Below, piece after piece: positions 19,601 through 31,600 of a stretch of 64,000 nt of DNA. Location: contig OW203769.1 in NCBI GenBank assembly GCA_934045905.1, positions 18,259,705-18,323,704 on the forward strand, in the 5' to 3' direction. Position 1 is the stretch's first letter. Every line of letters starts with the position of its first letter. This DNA comes from Leuctra nigra (Eukaryota > Arthropoda > Insecta > Plecoptera > Leuctridae). The notes beneath the pieces are model-generated. The model was not told the DNA's origin and ran no database searches. It worked only from the letters and a program-made list of their open reading frames with translations. Made by a program: the position numbers and the translations under genes.

Positions 19601-22600
19601 CATGACACCAACACAAAAACAACAACGGAAGCGAACGGAAATCGCACGGTTCGTCAGAGCGTTTTTTTTTGAAATTTTGTCTTCCCACTAAATAATTTAA
19701 AAAAATCAGATATTAACGACCCATAACATCCCAAAAGGCTAAATAATGCCGCACACTGGAGTTCATTATGACCTCTGGTACGACCTCAAAGTGTTAAATA
19801 CGATTATTTTTAGTAAAAATAATTTAATTTTTAGTATTTTTCAAAGTGTTAAATACGATTATTTTTAGTATAATAATCGTATTTAACACTTTGAGGTCGC
19901 ACCAGAGGTCATAAAGTACTCCAGTGTGTGGCATTATTTAGTCCATAAGGCTGTTATGGGTCGTTTCTATCTGATATTTTTAAAATTATTAAGTGGGAAG
20001 ACAAAATTTCATAAATACGCTCTGACGAACCGTGCGATTCCCGCTCGCTTCCGTTTGCCTCTTACTTAACATGTCAATAATATAACTTAATGTCTCAATG
20101 TCCTTGATCAGGGAATGATTTTGTTGTTTCCGAACGCAATCGAAATGCCTATATTTTATTGCCATGTATTCATGAGTCTGACTTTTATCTTATTATTGAC
20201 CGGTGATGATAAATGAAGGTAAATAACGACATGGCTTGCACGCATGCGCAATGAGTGTGTTTTCAAATCGAATTCAAAACCATGCGTTTAAATTATGTAT
20301 CAGGCGCTTTGACTTTCAAGAGCGAGTTAGACAAGGGCGTATTCAGGAGGGGGCCGAGGGGGCCATGCCCCCCCCCCCCCCCGAAATCAGAATTTCATCT
20401 AAGAAAATAAGCACATTTAAAATGATATGTGAAAAAAAAACACTTAAAAATATACAGATCATGTCAAAAACGTTCCAAAATGGTTAGAATTGAGAAATAA
20501 ATCCAAAAATTTGCTGGGGCTATGCGCCCCGGTCTTGAATATCCTAATGAGTTCAATAAATGTACACTCCCCCAAATAATAAACGGTACTTGGTACAAAA
20601 CGTATTGGCTGCTGGGCCGGTTCCTTGACAATCAATCCTTGTTATTATCAATGAAATCAGAGCTCACCTAAAAGAGTTAGATAATGCTTTAGCACTGACT
20701 TCATAGGATGATGCCATCAAACCTTAATCAGTCAATTCATTTTCTTTCGAGTACCGTTTAATATTTGGGGGAGTGTACCTATTCTTAAACCTCTTCGACC
20801 AATTTTTGGATATTTTATAATTTATAATTCCCCAAAATAGCTATAGTACACTGCGATTCAAAATTGCATCTAAATGAATGACCTTGATCAAAAAATTTCT
20901 CGGGGGCTGCGCCCCCGAAACCCCTGTTTTCCACTGTGATTTTTCGAAATATTAATAATGTCCGCCCCCCCCCCCGAAATTTCATCCTGGATACGCCCTT
21001 GGAGTTAGACAATGAGAAATGTCATGCAGAATTGGGGAAGAATTTATATAAAAAGTTTTTATGTAACTTATATTTCATTGCCAAGTTCATTATGTTATGC
21101 CATTGAGTGTATTATTTACGAATGCATTTTGAAAATGCAATACTTTTAAATATTTTAAATAATGAACACGGAGAGGAAATAGAGCACTTAAAATCCTTTT
21201 ACCTTCATTTATAGCTTTGTACATTTACTTTCCTTATCTTCATTTATTAAAGTTGATTTTATGTGATTTATAAATTTAACTTTTATGATAAACAAGAATT
21301 TATAGATGAACTTGCGTACTTTCTGTTCTTTTTATTTGAAATTAATATTTGATTTAAAGGTTTGCTTCCCTTATGTATGAAAATGCATCTGAAATTCGTA
21401 AAAACCGTAAATACAAGCGCCAATTTCATTCTCTGACTAGGGCAAATCTAAAACTCCCCCCCCCCCCCCCCCCCCCACCACTCCCCACCACCGAAACGCC
21501 TTTGCGTTTGAAATTGCGTAAGAAACGCTTGGACAAGTAAACCACGCAAGCCGACTTGTCCAAATTCAAATCCAAAGACGAAAAATTCCCATGTGAGGCA
21601 TTTCGGAGGACAATGGGGGGCACCAAGTCCCCTCCCCCCCCCCCCCCCCCCCCCCCCCCCCCAGTGAGCGCCAGTGTGGTGGGTGAAACATTGTTCGTGA
21701 GAAATTAAGAAAATGCTCTGATCCCTTTCTTTTAACTCCAAAAGGAGGAACCTTGTCTAATATTGACGATTTTCTTATAAGAAAATAAACAGTACGGTAG
21801 GAATTCTACATATATTTAATGCGAGCCGAGCGAACAATAAAAAAGACAAATATATAATATTTGAAAAGAGAAAACAAACAAACAATTTCCCATTACTTGA
21901 CAAAGTATTAGTTGGATAGTGTTGCAATGATTGGTTTCGAATGTAATGCAATTCCCCCAGGATCAGGTAGACAGTGGTCATCGCACATGATACCGTGTTC
22001 ACAGCGTGTCCTCTGCGTGTTCACACTGCCAAGGGTCATTGACTCCAATCAGTTGATTGATCAGCTGACCACTTCAACGTGATAACAAGTCAGAACATGC
22101 GCGCGCACCCAAGTCCAGCCAGACACATTGCTATCGTAGACGGCTCATTGGGGTGATATTTTCAAACTAAAGTATGTTTATATACTTTTTTTTAGAAGAT
22201 ACCATCTTATACATAACAACTCCAGCCTATATATCTCCTTTTGACATCAATCATATCAATTGTTGTTCATTTGATACAACAATGATGATGCATCAGCATC
22301 ATCATCGCGAAACGTTCAACACAGAAACATGGTGCGAACGATTTTGCAGCTTGTTGCAGGCACTTTTTTGGATGCGATTGGAGACAAAATGGGTTGACGA
22401 AATGATTTTTAATTTTTAATCATAAATAGATAAAATACCAACTTAGGGTTATCACTTGGTAAAGGCGGCCACTACTTTTTCTTTAAGGCTTGACCGATTG
22501 TCTCCAAATTTTTACAGCGCAGAGATAAAGAGTAAATCTGTGCCTCTAGTGCTTCAAAAAATAATAAGAAATGTTTTTACTAGTGTTGAGGAGGTGCCAA

Positions 22601-25600
22601 TATGAGGATGGGTCCTTTTGGCAACTCTGCCCTGAAAATACTAAACAAAAATTAACACTTTTGGCGCACTAGAGGCACAGATTTATTATTTATCTATAAT
22701 CTGTGAAATTTTGAAGACAATCGGAAAAGCCGTCTAGAAAAAAGTAGGGGCCACCTTTTTGTGCTTCATAAAACATGGATTTCATAAAGTATCATGCCGA
22801 ATGGAACAACTTCGAAGTATACGGTGGAATCTAGGAATATCGTCAAATTCTTTATATTTTTTGGTCATTTTGAACGAACTTTTTGGTGGCACCTCGTATT
22901 TTAGTATTTTCCTGGCATGTTTTGTATTAAGTAAAAAAATAAATAATTATTCATTAAAACAGGCTTTTATTAACGATTGATGTCAAATTGTTAATTTTCT
23001 GCCTTCGAATTTTAACGGTTTGATTTTATAAGCTATTAATTTTTGTATTTCTAAAGATTCTTCTTATTTCTGGCATTACTTATTAGGCGAGTGGAGCGAG
23101 CTTCTCTACTTGACTCTTGCGTCACTTTCTCTGTGTGTGTGTTTGGTTTTTTTGTCGCGTCAACCCAGGTCACAGCGGTCAACGGATCGATCTGAAATTT
23201 GGCACACACCTTCTTCTAAAACTAACTTAGACCTGTATAGGTTTTGAGAAAGATCCGTCAATAAATAATAAAATTACATGTATTTTCATATATTATGTCC
23301 AGCAAGGAGTCCGCTGAGCTCTCGGTGCACCCCAATTCAAACGAAACGCGGAGGCGGCAGCTGCCGATATTTATCAACGTATTATTGTTAGAAAATGTAG
23401 CAATTATTGCATAACTGTTAGTTTAAGTTAGTTTACATGCGATATAGTTTTATTCTTTGCTTGAAGAAGAGTAGGTATGTATTGTTTATTGGAGTTTTCA
23501 TATGAAACATTTTTTCATTCCTTGCAAAGGTTAAGACGTTAACTCCTGGTCGACATGCGAAAGTTATGATTATTTGCAGAAATAAATTGGTTGTTGCATA
23601 GAAATTGTGTTTACGAAATTTGATTTTAAATCGATAAGTTTCTTAGTTCATAAAACGTTTGAGGTAATTACGCTCAATATAGACAGATAAGTACTATAAT
23701 TTTTAAAATATAATTTATTTTTGCTCATACATTAAACTATTGCCTATTTTGTATGATAAAAATTACTGAATTTTTAAATTATTTTTTTAACTTTTCAAAA
23801 TAATTTTACTTTGTTTAATATTTTTGAGTGTGGGCTTTTACTGAGTTGCATTGAAAAGCAGGTGCAGCTTTAGTTTTTTTATATTTTAACTGGATTATTG
23901 GAGTGTTTTAGGTAATTTTGATTCGTAGTGTTACAAGAATCTGTGCTCGGTTATCAACGCGTTACACCGAGCGGTTTGGTGTACGTATAAGCAGTATTGT
24001 AAAGCGATCGGCCTGCAATCGGCCTGCAATTTTGCACACATACAAGGTATTGTAATCCAAGTTTTGCGTATTTATGGACAAACGATTTTAGGTGTTTTTG
24101 TAAATTTTCAGAGTAAACTGTCGGTCGTCTGTGTGTTTTACATTCTATGCATCATCAAATGAATGGCAGGTTGTTGATGCATTTCGTTTCGGCTCTTTCC
24201 AAGATTAGTAGAGCAGAAACTTTCGAATTCGCATGCAATTGGGAAGGCTCGCTTATCAACGCGTTTCACAGAGCGTTTTCCTAGTAATTTGACAATTATT
24301 TTCAGTCATCCATCTAATTGTACTGTCAGATTTTTCTCAAGAAGTTCTACAGACCACCAGAGAGAAATGATTTCAAAAATTACGTCATATCGAGACATGT
24401 TGTCGGGTTTATATAAAGCCAAGGTTATTCCTCGGCCACAACAGATCGAACCCTGATCAATAGATTAGTATTTGTCTTGTGATCATGAGAACTCTTCTTG
24501 TTGAAGGAGAAGCTGCAAGCCGGAAAAGTACGAACAGAATCAGAACATCTTTCGAAATTAATCAGAATTATATTAAATTTAAATTAAACTAGGTACTTTC
24601 AATTATTGGAGTAATTACTTAATCATTCTTTTAAAAACCACTCAGATTTACATTGATGATCAGATCAGTTTTACGATAAGCAATTTAAAAAGTAAGGGGA
24701 GGGGCTAATAAAATCGGGAACCCAAGTTATGAAGTTACGCCACTGATTTTGATTGTACAAATGAAGATGTTTAATAATTTTACATGAATAGGTATCTAGA
24801 GCATCGTGATCTAGATTCTAGACTACCTATAGACTGTGCATAGACATTTAATGATAAATTATTCAAGCTTAATCGGTATGCTAATCGGAGCAATGCCAAT
24901 GTGTATGCTGAACTTATTGCACAAACATGCTTCAGTACTTCTAACTTGTCGTCTGGAGAAAAAAAAACATAAAGATTGTTCGGAAAAAACAAATCAATAG
25001 GCGAGTCGTGAGCTTCGTTTTTCTGCCCACGTGTTTGGATCAAAGTGGATTCATGAATATTATGAAAGCGAAGGTTGTTCGCATTTATAAATATCCCCAA
25101 TCGATCACCAATTCATGAACAATACGAGCATTGTGTTTTTGTGTTTCACCGAATGTGGATTCTAGAATATTAATCGTTCCCGTTGAGTTGTTCAGAGCGG
25201 TGTTTTTCTTGATGAACACTTAGTAATTATGTATACATAACTGCATTCTTCACACGTAATGCTTGTTACGTTCCTAACAAAATGCTTACAAGACAGTGTT
25301 TTAAAACTTATTATACATATTTATTTGTATTGATTGTTAAGACCCATTTACACGGTATAATTTCTTGTACAGCTTCTGTACCACACTTCTTGAATGGAAA
25401 TTAGAACATTTTTTAAGTTCTGTGACAGAAAGTTGCGTCGTGTAAATACAAAATATCATGAAAAATGGGAATGTGACACTGAAGTTAGATCTGTGATATT
25501 TTGACTTGTAGATTTGACTCTGGTCTGTGATTTTATAATTGAACTATGTGATATGTTTGTTATTGTATGTTATTTATTTATTGTCAAACTTTTAAGTGTA

Positions 25601-28600
25601 TTTTTAAATGTTATATTATATTTGTACTTGTGGACATTAGTTGTCCGATACAAATAAAGGCTTAATAAATAAATAAATAAATAATAAATAATAAATAATA
25701 AAAAGTTGTTCAAGAAATGTCACCGTGTAAATGGGGCTTTACTATCCCAATTTATTATTTGCATTCGTTATGTTGGGATAGGCAACTTATATAACATCAA
25801 GCATCGTTATAAAATCAAGCTCTATCAATTGTTATTTGACTATAAAGTCAACAAATTCATTTAGGATAGTGAAGAATCTGTTACAAAATGACTCGTGATT
25901 CTATTACAAATATGGTGAAATGATGAAAGTAGAATTACAAATTTTTAAGCTGACCTATAAGAATAATTGAAATATGACTTCGGGCCAATTGTACACCCCA
26001 GATGTATAGATATGTTTATTGTCCTGTAAAATTTGTAGGAAATTTGTATGCATTTGGACTCTTTAAAAAAAAGTAGTTGTTATCTTAAAAGTTTCAAGCA
26101 GGCATTTTTTTTTGATACGATTGGAGACAAAATGGGTTGACGAAATGATTTGAAATTTTAATCAAAATTAGATAACAGACAAACTTAGGGTATTCGCTTG
26201 TTACATTTTAAATTTTTTGCTTTGTAATTACTAATAATTAGTTGAATTTTGGGGAAAAATTGTCTATTTTCTTGTCTCGCTGGTGCAGTATGAAATTTAA
26301 TTTTAAAAATGTGCCAAGGTATTAACCCTAAGATTGTCTTTTATCTAATCATGATTAAAATTTGGACTGATCATGGAAACATCAAATCTACACCTACTTA
26401 TGAAACAATTGTTCGCACAATTTGCTAAAACGGCCGAGCGCTTGCACCACCTTAAAAGTTGTCAACAAACACAAAAAGCATTTCATTTACTATCTTCAAT
26501 TACCATCTCGACAATGACAGGACTTCATCGATTCTTCCCCTTCATGGAAACTAAATTTGCGCCGAAGAAGAGGGTGGCCATCTATCCAACAATAAGGAAA
26601 CAAAGCAATCAGATATTCCATCTTCATTGGCAATGAGCGTGACTGTCTGAATAATTGAAACTGTTATTCTGCTGGATGACGTATCACCCCCACCCCCTCC
26701 CCCCACTCAGTCTAGCTACTGACCTGTGCTGACACGTGACCCAGCTTGACCTTGACGCCAACGGAACTCGGATTTGCATACAGCGCCGGGCTCCTTATCG
26801 GCCCTCGAGAGCACGCCACCGTCGCATGCGATATTTGCTGTACTTTCAACCAGGGGGCCGAAATGTGTTATTTTAGATACAATGTAGAAAGTGCTCACGA
26901 TCTTGTGATAAGCAAGGTTATGACGGTATGGAACCTTTTTTTTTATTTTAAACAATATAGATAAGAATGTGATACGTTGAAGTGGTCTTTTTAGGGGTAA
27001 AAAAGTAGTTGGAATGATATGTAAAATGAGGGGCAGATAAAAGAGTTTGCAATTTGCATGTTTGACCTTGTACTGGTCCTATGTTACTTTTTTAGGTTTC
27101 AAGTGTAGTGTATGTTTGTAGAACATTAATAGAATAAAGACTGCAATGTTCATGCAGACCTATACCATAAGCCAGAATATTCCACAGTAACTTGCAATAA
27201 ATTGTCAATTATAGATTTGTACGTCAAGAAATTAGATGAATAGCAAATAAATCGAAGAATTTGATAACAAAATAATTCGATAAAACGAACTTTTATGAAA
27301 CTATAAATGAAAAGGTTTGATCTCAATAAAGCTAAGTAAACTGTAAAAATTAAATGAAAATAGCCGAATTTAGAGAAAAAGAATGGATGGAAATTCGTAA
27401 TAACTGATTAAAATTCAAATGAATTATTTATGAATCTACTAATAACAACAAGGATAATCTCTTCCCTTTCCTTTTTATTACAAGATAAATCCCAGCACTC
27501 CATATTCATGTTGGTATCCATGTTATTATATTAGTATGCAATGGGGCCGAGGATCATGGTGTGATGGCTGGCAGCAAAGTTCAGCTTTTACACGTCGACT
27601 GAGATTATCATACACTGAATTATAATGGAAGATTTATTAGTGTTTTTATATTGCACCCTTCAGACGCATAACATCGTACTGCAACGTTTTAAATACATGC
27701 GGCAATTTGCTGCAAAATGTATTCGTAACTTACGTATCTATAGATAAAAGGAATGATTATGTAGGGTCACATTCAAATGGAGCCTGACATTGAGCTATTA
27801 GCTCGTATTGGCATTTAATACACAGATGACCGTATATTGGTCCATGTGTCAGCAGGATTTCTGCCAGGTGGGGGCATGGCAAGGAAAACAACGCCCTGCC
27901 CTGCAGGGCGTTTTTCGGTTTTTGGACACTTTGAAATCAATTTTGAGACGTTATGAGGTGTATTTGTTGAATTATTCAATATATTTTTTTTAATCTGACA
28001 CTTTGGGGGTAGTGGGAGACATGTTCAAACCTGCCCCGCAGGTCACTATTTGTTTTTTTGACACTTTGAAATTCATTTTTTCGAGTTTTTTTGTTTATAA
28101 AATGAAACTATACGTACAAACATTTTAAGTTTTCCAGACATCCATGGGGGGGGGGGGGGGGGGGACGCGCCCCATTGCCCCCCCCCCCCCATGTCGATGC
28201 CCATGAAATGTTTTACCCTCCTGCAATAGAGAGGGTCAGATCATGTCATATCATAACATTATCTTTGCCTGAGGTTAGGCAAACCAAATGCAATTTATGC
28301 AATTTGAAGTTTGGAGTCCAGGCTGCAAAGTAAAGAAGTGACTACTTCAAATATAATACAGTATGGAACATTGAATGTTACATCCAGGAATGAATATGCA
28401 AAAATCGAAATCAGCGATGGAAGACAGTGGAGATAAATAATAACCGGATGGAAGTGGAAGAAGATGTTGGTATAAAGTGACAAGAAGAGGCGATTTCGCA
28501 AAGGACTTGAGAAACAGTTTTTAAAACTTGCCCCACGCAAATACAATTTCGAAAGTTTTAGTTTAGGTATACATGAAATTTGAAGTTTGTTTTCCCTCTG

Positions 28601-31600
28601 TCTTAATTAATTTCCCCTTTCTTCTGTTCGTAACGAAATTTCATTGAAAAGCAAAGAGTAAATAAACTTCACATTTCTCTGATCATTTCCGCTCCCTCAA
28701 AACGCCTTAACGCTCTATCATCATCATTTACTTTTAACTCCTTTTTCACCACCTAATAATTCATTCCTCACTTCTTCACCTTCTTAAAATAGCGCCTCCC
28801 ACCGGTTGTTTGTAGCGCTATTGTCGGCTGTTGATGACGATATTGATTGGTATCGACCACCTCGTGGTGGGCCGACGACGTCCAGCAGTGGTCAGTTCAC
28901 CGCGGACTCCGGTCCCCATCGCGTCGTCCCGCGTTCCACGGCCACATGGATCCACAGCGACGTGTGACTTTCTTTCATTGCTCACGCGCTCATTTTAAAG
29001 TTGATTTGGTGGAGTGTGTTATTGGTTATCGGAATTAATTCGAATACTCAATCATTCTGAATTAGGGACACGTCTTTAACGTCAATTAATTTTACGTTGT
29101 CTTCGTTACCATTACTTCAAAGTTTTTTTAGGATAGTTAAATCGAATTTCTTAGAAAATCAACAGTCACAACATGTGGCTTGAAGAAAACGTAAATAAGC
29201 GACGTTTTATATTTCCAACTGGAGGCGTATTCTAGAACGTTTTCCCAATTCCATTCTGATGGAATCCGGTCACGGCTATTAGGATTAACATTGCACCGAA
29301 TCAGATTCCATCAGAATTGGGAATTTAAATGTTCTAGAATACGGCCCCAGGTGGCTTTACGGTATACGCTCTAGTAGGGGTTTGTAATGTTGGCCCAGAA
29401 AAGGGCCGTTTGGCACTACGTTTATATATGATTTTCTTTTATAAATCAAGAGTTATTGTGTGATTACTTCGAACATTCCTTCGAAAAGTCAATTATTTTA
29501 ATTCGCCACTCATGTACGATCAAGTGAGCTAAAATAATGTATTAATGAAATATCAAAATTTTAAACTGACGAATTCTGTGCGTAATTTTCTATCTCGACA
29601 GTAATACGAACTGTCTTCATCAATCTTCTCATAATTATTTGCATCAAATATGTCTGCAACTTAACTAATGTGGCAATCGCGTGAAATTAATAATATTACT
29701 AACAGCGTTTTAATATCTTTTCGAATAAGTTCTGATATTTCGGCGTCGCTTATCCTATTTTCTTTTAGAATGCCGGTGATGCAATCAACTAAATATATTC
29801 TTGCACATGCACGCGATATGTTATGCGTAGGTTAGAGGTGAACAACACATTCTTCTAGTTCTGCGCTCTCTCGATACGAATATCCAGAACTTTTTGTGAA
29901 AGAGGAGACTCGATGCAACGTGTGATTGATTAGGATGTGCTGAAACAGTTTTAACACATTTCCAGAAGACAAAAATTAAGTTTTGGTCACGAAATGATAT
30001 TCTTGAACGCGTTTCCAAAATAGGAAATATTGCTCTAAACAGAAATAAATAAATAATGGGTCATGAAATAAATTAGAACATAATCTCATGATCTATTGTA
30101 CAACGAAAGTTGTGAGAATTTCTATATTACGTTAAATACTGTTCTAAAAATTCAATGAATAGGAGAAACTGATTACAAAACCTTACCTGTTTATTTTATA
30201 TAAAATTAGAGTTGTTACGTGTCAAATGTTTTAGCAACTCTTTCAAAGCTCGATTTCACAACATTTTGTTTATTTGTCCTTGTTGTATCAATTTTCAATG
30301 CAAATTTTATGATCTGTAAATTGAATTTGATTTCTTAATCGTTTAGTGAGTTAGGTTATGCATTTTCCATTGATTTTTTTTTAAACATTCTTGATATTGT
30401 AGATTTTAAATCTCTAGGTAGAGACTTTTAAATACTATCTTCGTGTAATTTTTTTCTTGATCGCAGTGTAGACTGAATCCCCATAAAAAACACTCCGTGT
30501 AAAAATACCAGCCAAGTCTCTTAACTATAAAAAAAATAGAAGAAATCTAAAAATTCAGCACTGAAAAGTAGTGATATCAAAAAAAGGGCCAAGTCAAAAC
30601 TTCATTTTAAAAACCAAAATATACTTGGCGCATCGTGTATATAGTAGTATAGTATATGCCAGAAATTAAATGTGCCTATACCTATAATGCCCTTAAAAAC
30701 GATGCGCCAAGTATATTTTGGTTTTTAAAATGAAGTTTTGACTTGGCCCTTTTTTTGATATCACTACTTTTCAGTGCTGAATTTTTAGATTTCTTCTATT
30801 TTTTTTATAGTTAAGAGACTTGGCTGGTATTTTTACACGGAGTGTTTTTTATGGGGATATCAATAATTTTTTTAGTTTATTTACACAACTTGTTCCTAAC
30901 TTGTGACTTATTCCTTTAAAAAAATAGGCAATTTCCGAATTGGGTACTACGAAAAATTGTGTTTGGTACTAAATATAAGCTTAAAATGATATTCCATGAA
31001 GAATTGCGAAAGCATCGTTCCAATAGGTCCAACCGTTTTCGAGCTATGGCATCACTTCCTTTTTTAAAAATGGCGGCTGAAATTACTGCCACCTAGAATT
31101 TATTTTTATAAATGTTAAGTATCATTATAAGCTTTCTGAATATGTAGTTATTGTAGTAAGAGGTGATTCAAGTCTGATTCTTCATTTTTATGACGTCATT
31201 TCCGGTTTCGGTAATAGTAAATGTATATTTTGACTATTGATATTCCTTAAAGATGACCGTCTGAATCATTTGGCGATAGTTTTATTCCGATCGGTGTAGC
31301 CGTTTTCGAGATATGACGTCACTTCCGGTTTCAAAATGGCGGCTTCCGGTTGGTTTTATAAAAAGGCACCTCAGACGCCAAAAGTGCACATGTGGTAAAA
31401 ATTTCAAGTCAATCGGTTTAGCCGTTTAGGCTGTGGCGGTGATAGCGGTGTTTCGTGATATCATCAGATAGGTTTTAAAAGGGGTGTAATTTCACTGTTT
31501 TCACGGCCCTCTAGCTCGCAAATGGCATAACCTGTTGTTCCCAAATTTGTTATATGGGGTGGGGTGGGCCATAGCTCGAAATTAAGATATTTCGCAACAA

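Noticed and set aside
21426..21741. Gly-rich ORFs
   Set aside because: Produced by poly(C) runs read on the minus strand.
22174..22419. ORF MFIYFFLEDT... with a His-rich stretch
   Set aside because: Overlaps a MITE fragment; no protein features beyond chance.
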